Assembly (NCBI RefSeq): GCF_001767395.1
Contig: NZ_CP017014.1
Coordinates: forward strand, 248,001-312,000
Length of the DNA stretch: 64,000 nucleotides
Direction of reading: 5' to 3'
Origin: Rhodococcus sp. WMMA185
GTDB lineage: Bacteria; Actinomycetota; Actinomycetes; Mycobacteriales; Mycobacteriaceae
Shown here: positions 53,776 through 64,000 of the stretch, piece by piece
How the letters are laid out: each line of letters begins with the position of its first letter
Numbering within the stretch: position 1 is the stretch's first letter
The notes under the pieces: model-generated
Database searches by the model: none
Seen by the model: the letters and a program-made list of their open reading frames with translations, nothing else
Told to the model about the DNA's origin: nothing
Program-made: the position numbers and the translations under genes

Positions 53776-54521
53776 AGGGCCGTCCAGCACGACACTTCAG
53801 GGCACTCACTGGAGTAGCGATGCTCGCCATCGCGGCCCTCGGGATCTCGGCAGGAACCGGACACGCGGCTCCGCTGGCGCAACCAGATTCACCCGACTTC
53901 GGCTACGAGGCGCACCTGGACGGCGACTCCGTGGTCACCACGATCGACGCTGGTGCCTTCCGGATCACCGACACCGGTGACGTCGTCGAGGTCGTGGACG
54001 AGGGTGGCAATGTTGTCGCCGCACTACCCCTGACCATTCGAATCGGCGAGGCCGTCTACCCGATCGACGTCGACCTCGAGGCGCGGACGTTGACGCTAAC
54101 CCCGCAGATCCCCGACGACGTCCAAGCCGAGTTGAAGTCGTCGGTGGAAGAAGGACTCGTCGAGCAGGAGGGGCTCGATGCTCCGGCGCAGCTCGACGCG
54201 CCGGAACCGGTCGAGGAAGAGGACGTATTCGACACGCAGGAGGAACGCGACCGCGCTGCGCTTGCAAGCTTCGGCAGCAACCTCGACTTGGCCGTGATGA
54301 TCGGCGGGTATCTCGTCGGCGCGATCGTCGCCATCGTCGGTCTCACCACCGCCGGTCTCCCCGGTGCCATAGCGGGTTTCACGGCCGGTGACCTGATCGG
54401 AACAATGCTAGTGGGAGGTGTGGCCTTGGCGGTCCTGGGAACCCAGTACCTCATCACCGTCAACACCCCCTTCGAGCCGCCGGCCGCCGAGCCGATACTC
54501 GAGCCCGAACCGGCAATCTGA
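53772..54521 (+). CDS. Secreted protein with C-terminal Gly-rich hydrophobic domain (paralog 2)
   Basis: 249 residues, translationally coupled to paralog 1 (ATGA overlap 53772-53775). The signal peptide ends GHAA. It shares with paralog 1 the core VVTTIDAGAFRITDTGDVVEVVDEGGN, the L-L-P segment (LTLTPQIPDD), and the hydrophobic C-terminal half (VMIGGYLVGAIVAIVGLTTAGLPGAIAGF, LIGTMLVGGVALAVLG). An acidic spacer of about 40 residues (EEGLVEQEGLDAPAQ, EPVEEEDVFDTQEERD) lies between. The Cys residues of paralog 1 are absent. Function unknown. Confidence 0.8.
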   Translation: MKGRPARHFRALTGVAMLAIAALGISAGTGHAAPLAQPDSPDFGYEAHLDGDSVVTTIDAGAFRITDTGDVVEVVDEGGNVVAALPLTIRIGEAVYPIDVDLEARTLTLTPQIPDDVQAELKSSVEEGLVEQEGLDAPAQLDAPEPVEEEDVFDTQEERDRAALASFGSNLDLAVMIGGYLVGAIVAIVGLTTAGLPGAIAGFTAGDLIGTMLVGGVALAVLGTQYLITVNTPFEPPAAEPILEPEPAI

Positions 54522-54554
54522 TCGTCTGCGCATTGCGTCAGGCTCGTCTGGAAA

Positions 54555-54594
54555 AACGATGGCCCGCTTCCTTCCCAGGAAGCGGGCCATCGTT
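54555..54594. terminator. Bidirectional terminator
   Basis: Perfect 18-bp stem AACGATGGCCCGCTTCCT (54555-54572) / complement (54577-54594), loop tccc. A-run before and T-containing tail after. It sits between the convergent secreted-protein operon and a protease gene. Confidence 0.92.
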
Positions 54595-54610
54595 CTCCTA
54601 TGGTCTCGAC

Positions 54611-55903
54611 CTACTCCGTGCGTACGCGCAGGCCGGGGTTCTCGGCGAGCACGGTGTTGATCGGTGTGGCGAACAGTTCGGGGCTGTCGCCGAAGACGAA
54701 GGAAACGGCGTTGGCGACCTCGCAAAACCTGTACTGAGCGACGTTCGATGCGCTAGAAATTCCCAGTGCCTGAGTTCCGGTGACGATGGTGCCGCCGCTA
54801 TCGCCTTCCAATGCGCACATACTCGTCGAGAAACTGTCGGCAAGTGTGCGCCCACCGACATCGACGGTCTGGCCGACCGAAACCACGACACCGCACGTGA
54901 AGCCAGTAGTCATGCCCGACTTGCACACCGGAGCGCCCACGACGGGATCGGCTGTTCCGGTGATCTCGAGTGGCGCTGCACCGGGAACGCGGACTCCGTT
55001 GTTCTCGAACCGGTGTGCCATGTGCTCGTCGGGGCGGAGGATCGCGTAGTCGCTCATGTCCAGATTCGTCTTCGCGAAGGTCGCCACGCGTGGGCCGGTG
55101 CCGCCCGGGAACAGAGAGAAGGCCTCTGAAGCATCAATGGTGCCGGCGGTTTGGAGGTTCGGATCGCAATGTCCGGCGGTAATGTTCACCGCTCGACCTG
55201 AGGCGTCTGTGCCGTTGAATCCGAGCGAGCAGCGCAGGCCGACGTCGCCGCTGAACGAGCCGTATCCATCACCGCCCAGTAGGGCGTCTTCCGGCAGCGC
55301 CTGTGCAACGGGCTCCAGTTCGGCAGGAGCCCGTGGGAATTCGGGGACAGGTGGCGCCGCGAGCCGCACTCCGCTCATGAAGTCCGGAAGCTGCAACCCG
55401 TTCACATCGTCTGCACGGAGAACGAGTCCGTTGTTCACGATGTCGACGGCCACACCGCGAACCAGATCCGCAACGGCGGGAGGCTGTGTATCCAACCAGC
55501 CGCTGAGAGTTTCGATCTGAGTATGCAGGCTCTTCTCGCTCCTGTCCGCATCCCTGACCTTGAAGCCCGCTTCTTCGACGGCGACCTGGGCGGCCTCCTT
55601 GCCGGCGCCGTCGGTCAGCGCGACTATCGGTGTGCCGGATTCGCCGAGCCAGGCTCCCGCGAAGACGTCAGGGAACTGGGTTCGTGCGACTCTCGCGAAC
55701 TCGGCGAGCTCCTGGCTCAGCTCGGACTGCTTCAAGTACTCGTCCGGGGTCAGCTTCAAATCGCGCCGAACGGCATCAGCGAGTTCGGTCGGCAGTTTGC
55801 CGGAGGCGGGTTCGACCGGTGCAGCCGAGGCGTGGACCGGGCCGAGGAGCAGCACTGCTGCAGAACTGAACACGGCGGCACGGCGTGCGATCGAGCTTCG
55901 CAT
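54611..55903 (-). CDS. Secreted chymotrypsin-fold serine protease (streptogrisin-like), A
   Basis: ATG 55903 follows AAAGG; 430 residues. The signal peptide ends ASA (about 28). A propeptide of about 200 residues follows, with helices AVRRDLKLTPDEYLKQSEL and AQVAVEEAGFKV (alpha-lytic-protease-type prodomain). The catalytic domain has His in NITAGHC, Asp in LDMSDYA, and Ser in CALEGDSGGTIV. Cys pairs are arranged as in S1E proteases. It is probably autoprocessed and extracellular. About 33% similar by eye to protease B; both retain all catalytic residues. Confidence 0.9.
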   Translation of the reverse strand: MRSSIARRAAVFSSAAVLLLGPVHASAAPVEPASGKLPTELADAVRRDLKLTPDEYLKQSELSQELAEFARVARTQFPDVFAGAWLGESGTPIVALTDGAGKEAAQVAVEEAGFKVRDADRSEKSLHTQIETLSGWLDTQPPAVADLVRGVAVDIVNNGLVLRADDVNGLQLPDFMSGVRLAAPPVPEFPRAPAELEPVAQALPEDALLGGDGYGSFSGDVGLRCSLGFNGTDASGRAVNITAGHCDPNLQTAGTIDASEAFSLFPGGTGPRVATFAKTNLDMSDYAILRPDEHMAHRFENNGVRVPGAAPLEITGTADPVVGAPVCKSGMTTGFTCGVVVSVGQTVDVGGRTLADSFSTSMCALEGDSGGTIVTGTQALGISSASNVAQYRFCEVANAVSFVFGDSPELFATPINTVLAENPGLRVRTE

Positions 55904-56029
55904 GGGGGCCTTTCTCTCTTGCTTGTTTGTTCGCATTCGCAGTGTCCGGGGCCGTAGACAGTTTGGAGCAACTATATGGTCCGCGCTGTCAATTCGGCGC
56001 GTTCAACACGGCCTCGGGCGATGAAGGTC

Positions 56030-57349
56030 CTAGTCAGAGATGGTGCGAACGCTGAGGCCGGATCCGACGGTGGAGAGGATGTCTGCGACGGGGATTCCCA
56101 GGCTGGCCGTACCCCCCTCGGTTGCCAGCACCAGATTCGCCTCCGTGCAGTTGGGGGCTTCGCTGGCGTTGGAACCGCTGGTAATCCCCAGTGCGAGCGT
56201 TCCGGTGACGATGGCACCCCCGCTGTCGCCGGCGAGGGTGCAGGCGGTACCCGCAAACCCCCTGATCGTCCTACTACTCCCGTCCAGGCCGAACAGTTGG
56301 GTCTCCACATGGTCGGCCTCGACAACGCCACAGGTGAACGACGACGTCTGGCCCGACTTGCAGATCGGTGCGCCGACAACCGGTCGGGCGACGCCGGTGA
56401 TCTCCAACGTGGTCCCGTTGGCGCCGCGGATTGCGGGACGATCGAGTCCGGCCTGGACCCCAGCTCCATTGAGTGCGATGACCGAGTAATCAAGCTTGTC
56501 GATCGGGTTGCCCACCGAGGATCGCGAGAACGCCCCGATCTGCACGCTGTCATCGACATTGCGCGGGTTGGGGAGAAACACAGGTGACGGCTGGCCCTCC
56601 GCCGGGTTGCAATGGCCGGCGCTGATGTTGACGGCCTGGCCGTTGCCGTCCACGCCGTTGAAGCCCAGCGAGCAGACACCGATCTCTGAAATCGGAGTTT
56701 CCTGCAGGATGCCCGCGGTGGTGATGTAGGTGTCACCGCCGAGGGGACTGCCCTCGACCGGGCCGCCACCGCCAGGGCTCAGCATGACTTTGATGTTGGC
56801 AAGGAGAGTCGGCAGGTTCAGGGCCCGCCCGAGCGGGCTGTTGACGATGTCGATGACGATGCGGTTGTCCAGAACGTCGATGGACGCCGAGTTGACCTGC
56901 GAGGCCAGCTCCTGCGGAAGGAGCGCAATCCAGCGGTTCAGCTCGGAGAGTGCCTGCTCGAGTCCGTCTGCGGAGACTGCGGCCATCCGGGTGGAGTAGC
57001 CGTCCCTCCGGGCTTGGTCGGCAGCCTCGGTAGTGGTCACCGCGACGACAGGTTGGCCGTCGAATCCGATCCAGGCGCCGGCGAAGTCGTCGGGACGCTG
57101 CGCCCGGAATTCTTCCGCGTAGCTGCCGAGTTCCTGCGCCCGCGCTGCGCGGTCGAGGTATTCCTGGGGGCTGATCTTCAGGTCACGGATGATCGCGTCG
57201 ACGAGGTCGGCCGGAAGTTCATCGGCGCTGAGCTGGGTTGTGTGGGTCTGCGTAACGGGGTTGGCCTGGGCGGGAGCGGAAAATGGAACTAGGAGGAGCA
57301 TTGCCGAGGCACCCAAAAGAGCGGCGCGGCGGGCCAACACGTTGCGCAT
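56030..57349 (-). CDS. Secreted chymotrypsin-fold serine protease (streptogrisin-like), B
   Basis: 439 residues, ATG after AAGGGA. The signal peptide ends AQA (about 29). The prodomain includes IIRDLKISPQEYLDRAARAQELGSY. Catalytic His is in NISAGHC, Asp in KLDYSVIAL, and Ser in CTLAGDSGGAIV. The segment C-K-S-G-Q-T-S-S-F-T-C-G matches C-K-S-G-M-T-T-G-F-T-C-G of protease A, so the two arose by tandem duplication. 126 bp separates them. Targets unknown. Confidence 0.9.
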   Translation of the reverse strand: MRNVLARRAALLGASAMLLLVPFSAPAQANPVTQTHTTQLSADELPADLVDAIIRDLKISPQEYLDRAARAQELGSYAEEFRAQRPDDFAGAWIGFDGQPVVAVTTTEAADQARRDGYSTRMAAVSADGLEQALSELNRWIALLPQELASQVNSASIDVLDNRIVIDIVNSPLGRALNLPTLLANIKVMLSPGGGGPVEGSPLGGDTYITTAGILQETPISEIGVCSLGFNGVDGNGQAVNISAGHCNPAEGQPSPVFLPNPRNVDDSVQIGAFSRSSVGNPIDKLDYSVIALNGAGVQAGLDRPAIRGANGTTLEITGVARPVVGAPICKSGQTSSFTCGVVEADHVETQLFGLDGSSRTIRGFAGTACTLAGDSGGAIVTGTLALGITSGSNASEAPNCTEANLVLATEGGTASLGIPVADILSTVGSGLSVRTISD

Positions 57350-57510
57350 GTAATCCCTTCTTCACGGATCCCCTCACGAGGGACTTCCGGGGTGGGCATC
57401 GAAGACCACCCTGAGATGAACACCATATGCTATGGGGCGCCTGACAACTCGCCTAGGTGTGATAGAGAACTCGGTTGGTCTCCGGCAAATACCTGGCCAA
57501 CAGCCTTGGA

Positions 57511-58704
57511 TCACACGCGGTGAGCCGGGTGGCTCGGCTCGGCCGACAGGAACTGGGGAGTGGGTAGAGACGCTCGTGCGGCGCAGCGAAGTATGTTGTC
57601 GACCACATCCTCGACGCGGTCGACGGGGACGAGCGCGAGGGCGGAACCGCCGAACCCGCCACCAGTCATGCGCGCTCCCCATGCGCCCGCCTCGAGGGCG
57701 GCGTCGACGGCGCTGTCGAGTTCGACGGAGCTGACCTCGTAGTCGTCGCGCAGTGAAAGGTGGGACGACGTCAGCAGGCTACCTATGTCTGCGATGCGTC
57801 CCCGCTCCAGAAGTTCGACGACCTCACGCACTCGACTTATCTCACTGAGCACGTGGCGGGCCCGCTTCACCGATTCCGGAGAGGTCAGCGTTCTCAGCGC
57901 GGAGTCCTCGTCATCGATGTCTCTGAGGGTGTTCACGCCAAGTTCTGCGCAGGCCTTCTCGAGGGCGGCGCGTCGGTTGCCGTACTGACCGTCGACGAGT
58001 CGGTGCGGTGCGTTGGTGTCGATCACGATCAGGCGCCCGTTCGCGGACTCGAAGTCGATCGGTACGAATCGGGTGGCCTTGCTTCTACAGTCCAGCAAGA
58101 GAGCGTGACCCGGATGTGCCAGCATCGCCACCGTCTGATCCATTCCGCCGGTGGCGGCGCCCGCGATCTCGTTCTCCGCTCGGACGCAAGCAGTGATCAG
58201 GGCCGAGCGGCCGTTCGCGTCGGTCGGGAGCCCGAGGAGATCGGCGACAGCGAGCGCGACGGCGCACTCGAGGGCCGCCGAACTCGACAGTCCGGATCCG
58301 ACCGGGACACAAGAGTGCACCGCCACATCGAATCCTGTTTCTGCGGAGAGTGCGCCGGAGTAGCGCAATGCCCACACCACGCCTGCGACGTATGCCGCCC
58401 ATCCGATTCTGTGGCCCGGCGCCACTTCGGAAAGGTCGCCCTGCCAGGGTTCACCCGTGTGGGTGGAGGCACAGTGCAGTCGACCGTCGCGGCGCGCACG
58501 CACCGCCACGGTCGTGACGTAGGGCAGCGCGAACGGCAGCACGAGGCCGCCCGCATAGTCGACGTGCTCACCGATGAGATTGACCCGCCCCGGCGCCGCC
58601 CACACGCCATCGGCTTGTCCGCCGAATACCTTGCCGAACAATGCTTCCGCACCCTCTGCGACGGCATGAACATCGACAGGATCCACCCATGACGGTGCCG
58701 TCAC
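57511..58704 (-). CDS. galK: Galactokinase
   Basis: GTG 58704 overlaps the galT stop by 4 bp (GTGA 58701-58704); 397 residues. GHMP-kinase signs: galactose signature APGRVNLIGEHVDYAGGLVLPFAL (motif 1), phosphate loop PVGSGLSSSAALECA (motif 2), GMDQTVAML, and C-terminal MTGGGFGGSALALV (motif 3). It phosphorylates galactose at C1 with ATP. Last gene of the DeoR-galT-galK operon, which lacks galE nearby. Confidence 0.95.
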   Translation of the reverse strand: MTAPSWVDPVDVHAVAEGAEALFGKVFGGQADGVWAAPGRVNLIGEHVDYAGGLVLPFALPYVTTVAVRARRDGRLHCASTHTGEPWQGDLSEVAPGHRIGWAAYVAGVVWALRYSGALSAETGFDVAVHSCVPVGSGLSSSAALECAVALAVADLLGLPTDANGRSALITACVRAENEIAGAATGGMDQTVAMLAHPGHALLLDCRSKATRFVPIDFESANGRLIVIDTNAPHRLVDGQYGNRRAALEKACAELGVNTLRDIDDEDSALRTLTSPESVKRARHVLSEISRVREVVELLERGRIADIGSLLTSSHLSLRDDYEVSSVELDSAVDAALEAGAWGARMTGGGFGGSALALVPVDRVEDVVDNILRCAARASLPTPQFLSAEPSHPAHRV

Positions 58705-59867
58705 GAGGACACCTCGCGTAGGCGGTCGGCGATGCGTTCGGGCGTGGTGTCGTTGATCCAGGCGCCCATGCCGGACTCCGAGCCTGCGAGGTACTTCATA
58801 CGCCCGGGTGAGCGCATCATCGAAAACAGTTGGAGGTGTAGGCGCCCGTAACGGCGGTCTTCTCCGACCGGCGCCTGGTGCCACGCGGCGATGTACGGCA
58901 CGGCGTCGACCCCTTCGAAGAACCGATCGACGCGCTGCAGCAGTTCGAGATAGACGTGGGCGAGTTCGTCGCGTTCGGCTTCGTCGAGTTCGGACAGGTC
59001 GGCGACGTCGCGGTGAGGTGCGAGGTGCATCTCCAGTGGCCACCGCGCGGCAGCGGGAACGTAGGCGGTCCAATGCTCGGCGGAGAGCACGACTCGCCGC
59101 CCTGATCGGCGCTCGGCATCGAGTATGTCTGACAGCAGCAGCCTGCCGGTCTGCTCGGCGTACTCGCGCGAGCGCCGGATCAGGACATCCGCGCGGGGTG
59201 GCAGATACGGGTACGCATAGATCTGCCCGTGCGGGTGTGTGAGGGTCACCCCGATCTCTTTGCCGCGGTTCTCGAAGCAGAAGACCTGGCGGGTTCCGGG
59301 CATGGCGGACAGTTCGGCCGTGCGGTCGGCCCACACGTCGACAACTGTGCGGACCCGGTCCACGCCGAGGGTGGCGAAGGTGCCATTCGGATCGCTGGTG
59401 AAACACACCACCTCACAACGGCCGATTCCGGCGGCCAACGGCCACAGTGGTTCGTTGTCGACGTAGTCGGGTAGGTGCTGGTCGCCGGCGATCGACGCGA
59501 ATGAGGGGAATCGGTTCTCGAACACCACGACGTCGTAGTCCTCGGCGGGAATCTCGGTGGGCGCCTTGCCCGGCCGACTCGGTGCAAGCGGCGACTCGTC
59601 CACCGACGGAAGGAACGTGCGGTCCATCCGTTGAGAAGCGATGACCACCCACTCACCGGTCAGCATGTCGAAACGAATCTGCGACTGTGGTGCCGAAGGA
59701 GGAAGCGGCCGGGAGTCGACCAGTTCCCGGGTGGCGGCACCGGATACGTATGGTTCCGAGTCGTCGAAGTAGATCAGCTCGCGCCCGTCGGCGAGTGTCG
59801 TGGTGGTCTTACGTACTCTGCTGCCCGCAGGAGCGCGAAGCGCAACGGGTTTGTCACCCATCGTCAT
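58701..59867 (-). CDS. galT: Galactose-1-phosphate uridylyltransferase
   Basis: 388 residues from ATG 59867 (ATG 59861 is possible). HIT-superfamily nucleophile His is in VTLTHPHGQIYAYP. Others: ENRFPSFASIAGDQHLPDY, the substrate-binding CFENRGKEIGVTL, and the C-terminal LHLQLFSMMRSPGRMKYLAGSESGMGAWI. It swaps UMP from UDP-glucose to galactose 1-phosphate. The start lies inside the DeoR coding end (overlap 59854-59867), indicating coupled expression. Confidence 0.95.
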   Translation of the reverse strand: MTMGDKPVALRAPAGSRVRKTTTTLADGRELIYFDDSEPYVSGAATRELVDSRPLPPSAPQSQIRFDMLTGEWVVIASQRMDRTFLPSVDESPLAPSRPGKAPTEIPAEDYDVVVFENRFPSFASIAGDQHLPDYVDNEPLWPLAAGIGRCEVVCFTSDPNGTFATLGVDRVRTVVDVWADRTAELSAMPGTRQVFCFENRGKEIGVTLTHPHGQIYAYPYLPPRADVLIRRSREYAEQTGRLLLSDILDAERRSGRRVVLSAEHWTAYVPAAARWPLEMHLAPHRDVADLSELDEAERDELAHVYLELLQRVDRFFEGVDAVPYIAAWHQAPVGEDRRYGRLHLQLFSMMRSPGRMKYLAGSESGMGAWINDTTPERIADRLREVSS

Positions 59868-60660
59868 CGAGGCTTCTCTCTCGGTCTTCGTGGGCGACCA
59901 CCAGATCGCCGACATGGTCGGCAAGCGCCTCCTGCGCCGCCCGGTCGAGCCCCTCGTCGGTGACGAGAATGTCCACGTCGGACAGTGGGACAGTGTTCGC
60001 CAGCGCGGTAACCCCCCACTTCGTGTGGTCGGCGAGGACCACGACGCGTCGCGAGGATGTGACGAGCGCCTGATTGGCCTGTGCTTCCATCAGATTGGGG
60101 CAGGTAAGGCCGGTTTCGATCCCGAGTCCGTGAGTCCCGAGGAACAGCATGTCCATGTGGATTCCGCGGAGGGCGGCGACCGTCAGCGGTCCGACGAGCG
60201 CGAACGACGGGGTTCGTTGCCCGCCGGTGAGCAGCACGGTCTGGTCGTCACGGCCGCCCTCGTGGAATGCGTCGGCGACGGGAAGCGAGTTGGTGACGAT
60301 TGTGATGTCCGGGACGTCGAGCAACTCGTGTGCCAGGGCGTGCGTCGTCGTCCCGCCCGAGATCCCCACCGACGTGCCGGGCCGGACCAACAGGGCTGCG
60401 GCTCGGGCGATGGCGCGTTTGGCGCCGAGATTGAGTCCCGACTTGGCCGAGAATCCCGGCTCGTGCACACTCGCCGACCGGGGCAGGGTGACCCCACCGT
60501 GCACTCGGTCGACGAGACCTTGCGCCACGAGCTCGTTGATGTCCCGTCGAATCGTCATACCTGAGACGCCGAGGGTGCTGCCGAGTTCGGCCACCTTGAC
60601 GGCGCCGTGCATGGTGACTTCGTCGAGGATCACCTGCTGGCGTTGACGAGCGAGCATCAT
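59854..60660 (-). CDS. DeoR family regulator of the gal operon
   Basis: 268 residues. N-terminal DeoR HTH: ARQRQQVILDEVTMHGAVKVAELGSTLGVSGMTIRRDINELVAQGLVDRVHGGV. The C-terminal sugar-phosphate sensor domain has GISGGTTTHALAHEL, VTNSLPVADAF, GTHGLGIETGLTCPNLMEAQ and VLADHTKWG. As first gene of the operon it probably responds to a galactose-derived phosphate and controls galT-galK and itself. The promoter on the minus strand may be TTGACT near 60814 with GATTAT about 18 nt on. Confidence 0.9.
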   Translation of the reverse strand: MMLARQRQQVILDEVTMHGAVKVAELGSTLGVSGMTIRRDINELVAQGLVDRVHGGVTLPRSASVHEPGFSAKSGLNLGAKRAIARAAALLVRPGTSVGISGGTTTHALAHELLDVPDITIVTNSLPVADAFHEGGRDDQTVLLTGGQRTPSFALVGPLTVAALRGIHMDMLFLGTHGLGIETGLTCPNLMEAQANQALVTSSRRVVVLADHTKWGVTALANTVPLSDVDILVTDEGLDRAAQEALADHVGDLVVAHEDRERSLDDDG

Positions 60661-61047
60661 GCGAATGCCTCACTTCTTCCGGCCAGTGTTCCGCGTTGCG
60701 GTGGCCATCGGAGGGCATGTCAGTGGGTCTCGCCACAGGCTCCGTCGCTCGAGCCCCACCCACTGTCCATGCTCATAATCTGGACTTGAATGTTGCAGAG
60801 TCAACAAGAACGAATATTTCCGCACTACTCGTTAGGTTGCCTGCTCAGTGCGATTAACAATACAGAACCAAGCAAAATATTGTCACCTGCGTCACTTTCG
60901 GGGCGAGCGTCCTCTTAGGAAATGTGATCGAACTTGTTCGAATACGAGCGAGAAGGCGTTCGGTCGTCCGAGGGTGACGCCGCAGAGCAGCGAGATGTGC
61001 GCGTCGGGAACAACCGTCGAGGGTCCTTCGTTGAACCTTGTGACAAA

Positions 61048-61068
61048 CTTGAGCGCCCTAGACTCAAG
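61048..61068. promoter_or_regulatory. HAIR box 1 (HspR site) of the dnaK operon
   Basis: CTTGAGC-N7-ACTCAAG, one base from the HAIR consensus CTTGAGT-N7-ACTCAAG. HspR, usually encoded after dnaJ, binds here and represses until heat shock. Confidence 0.9.
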
Positions 61069-61101
61069 GCGAAATTGACTCCCGATCGTGTCGGGTGCAA
61101 A

Positions 61102-61122
61102 CTTGAGTGGAGGGCGCTCACT
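61102..61122. promoter_or_regulatory. HAIR box 2 (degenerate) of the dnaK operon
   Basis: CTTGAGT (61102-61108) is exact; the second arm GCTCACT (61116-61122) matches only four of seven. It is 54 bp downstream of box 1 and overlaps the expected promoter TTGACT (61075-61080), N17, CAAACT (61098-61103). Confidence 0.65.
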
Positions 61123-61194
61123 AAGCGCCAAGATTGCAGCCCCGTACTGAATCGACTGCCCACCGGGCTGCAAAGAACGAAAGTGAGGAACACT

Positions 61195-63035
<1,841 letters not shown>

Positions 63036-63039
<4 letters not shown>

Positions 63040-63719
63040 CGTCCGACAACACCGAGCAGGAGCCGGTCACTTTCGTGGACAAGCGGAAGATCGACCCTGA
63101 GACCGGTCAGACGCGGGACGCGGAACCGGTAGTGGAGCCCCTTGTGGGCGACGCCACCGCTCCGCAGCCCGGCTCGGTGGATGAAGGGGCCCCGGTGAAC
63201 GAATCCTCGGTGAACGAAGCGACACCGTCCGGAGGCGTGGTGTCGGCGGCGGACGAGTTGGCCGAGCGTACTGCGGACCTGCAACGTCTGCAGGCGGAGT
63301 ACGCCAACTACCGTCGCCGCGTCCAGCGGGACAAGCAGTCCGACATCGCGGGCGCCAAGGCGTCCGTCGTCGGCGAACTCATCGGGGTGCTCGACGACCT
63401 CGACCGCGCACGCAACCACGGCGATCTCGACTCGGGCCCGCTGAAGGCGGTGGCGGACAAGCTCGTCGGCGCCCTCACCTCGCTGGGGTTGAGCGAGTTC
63501 GGTGCCGAGGGCGAGACATTCGATCCGTCGCTGCACGAGGCTGTGCAGCATGACGGCGAAGGTCACGACCCGGTCGTCGGCACGGTGATGCGGAAAGGCT
63601 ATAAATTCGGTGATCGCATCCTGCGACATGCGATGGTGGCTGTGACCGACCGCGCCGGCGAGGACGACGCGAACACTTCCGAGCAGGCCGCAAAGCCGGT
63701 CGAGGCGGAACAGGAATAA
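63036..63719 (+). CDS. grpE: Nucleotide exchange factor GrpE
   Basis: GTG 63036 overlaps the dnaK stop (GTGA); 227 residues. The N-terminal 70 residues are acidic and disordered (Pro/Glu/Asp-rich). A long coiled coil, [29 protein letters not shown], and the DnaK-contacting beta domain, [46 protein letters not shown], are typical. It speeds ADP release from DnaK. Confidence 0.98.
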
Positions 63720-63741
63720 GAATGAGAGGAGGAGACGCCCA

Positions 63742-64000
63742 GTGAGTCAGCGGGAGTGGATCGAAAAGGACTTCTACAAGGAGCTGGGCGTCTCGTCCAA
63801 GGCATCCGCGGACGAGATCAAGCGGGCGTACCGCAAGCTTGCGCGAGACCTGCACCCTGACGCGAACCCAGACGTCGAGACCGAGGAGCGGTTCAAGTCC
63901 GTCAGTGAGGCGTACGCGGTGCTCTCCGATCCCGCGAAGCGCAAGGAGTACGACGAAGCCCGGCGGCTGTTCGCCAGCGGGGGCTTCGGGCGAGGTGGCG
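63742..64000 (+). CDS. dnaJ: Chaperone DnaJ (3' end outside window)
   Basis: GTG 63742 follows GAGGAGGAG (63726-63734). The visible 86 residues are the J domain: [35 protein letters not shown], with HPD, then [23 protein letters not shown] Gly-rich linker begins ([10 protein letters not shown]). Zinc and C-terminal domains lie beyond the window. Confidence 0.98.
   Translation, partial: MSQREWIEKDFYKELGVSSKASADEIKRAYRKLARDLHPDANPDVETEERFKSVSEAYAVLSDPAKRKEYDEARRLFASGGFGRGG

Overview
The window is high-GC actinobacterial chromosome, most likely Rhodococcus or a close mycolic-acid relative. The evidence is gene content and order: furA-katG with FurA and KatG of the mycobacterial lengths, a PrrA/PrrB-type two-component pair, a wax-ester synthase/DGAT, a stand-alone LigD polymerase domain, a DmbC-like haloalkane dehalogenase, dcd beside tRNA-Gly, aspC next to the large Fe-S reductase, and dnaK-grpE-dnaJ under HspR (HAIR) boxes. 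Species is not resolved.

Layout. 1-2.5 kb: CoxE-type VWA protein (cut by the window edge), a 25-bp tandem repeat, and a LigD-type polymerase. 2.5-4.0 kb: PAS protein and a poorly coding stretch. 4.0-6.8 kb: furA-katG peroxide module with a strong terminator. 6.8-8.8 kb: prrA-prrB. 8.8-13 kb: secreted and membrane proteins, an RNase H-fold protein and a YibE/F transporter. 13.3-20.4 kb: a putative 6.8-kb island between two identical 138-bp repeats, each carrying a whole tRNA-Gly(CCC). It holds a hydrolase/TetR pair, a tRNA-Gly(TCC), a hydrolase-SRPBCC-hydrolase operon with its own TetR regulator and palindromic operator-promoter, and a decayed SDR gene. 20.5-32.6 kb: dcd, DoxX, haloalkane dehalogenase, WS/DGAT, a GATase, VOC proteins, an ECF sigma factor with SnoaL domain, GtrA, two MFS transporters, a sulfurtransferase and an IclR remnant. 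32.6-35.7 kb: GH65 phosphorylase plus beta-phosphoglucomutase. 35.9-43.6 kb: acidic lipoprotein, BRCT-like protein, TerC, FetB, LMW phosphatase, secreted lipase, and a membrane-anchored Hsp70-like protein. 43.9 kb: a 6C-type small RNA. 44.2-51.9 kb: XRE regulator, AspC/AlaA aminotransferase, S9 peptidase, Fe-S reductase. 52-57.3 kb: Hsp20 remnant, two overlapping secreted paralogs and two secreted chymotrypsin-fold proteases. 57.5-60.7 kb: DeoR-galT-galK operon. 61-64 kb: dnaK-grpE-dnaJ, with dnaJ cut by the window edge.

How the genes work together. Most of the window is ordinary core chromosome: oxidative stress (furA-katG), heat shock (dnaK operon), galactose (Leloir) and alpha-glucoside phosphorolysis modules, and lipid storage. 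The most unusual part is the tRNA-flanked segment. Its central operon encodes two alpha/beta-hydrolase-fold proteins with a cysteine in the nucleophile position; one lacks the catalytic histidine. They are translationally linked to a membrane-anchored SRPBCC protein and controlled from a symmetric divergent promoter that coincides with a 15-bp-arm inverted repeat. I see no integrase in the segment, so its mobility is inferred only from the repeats and the decayed edge gene.
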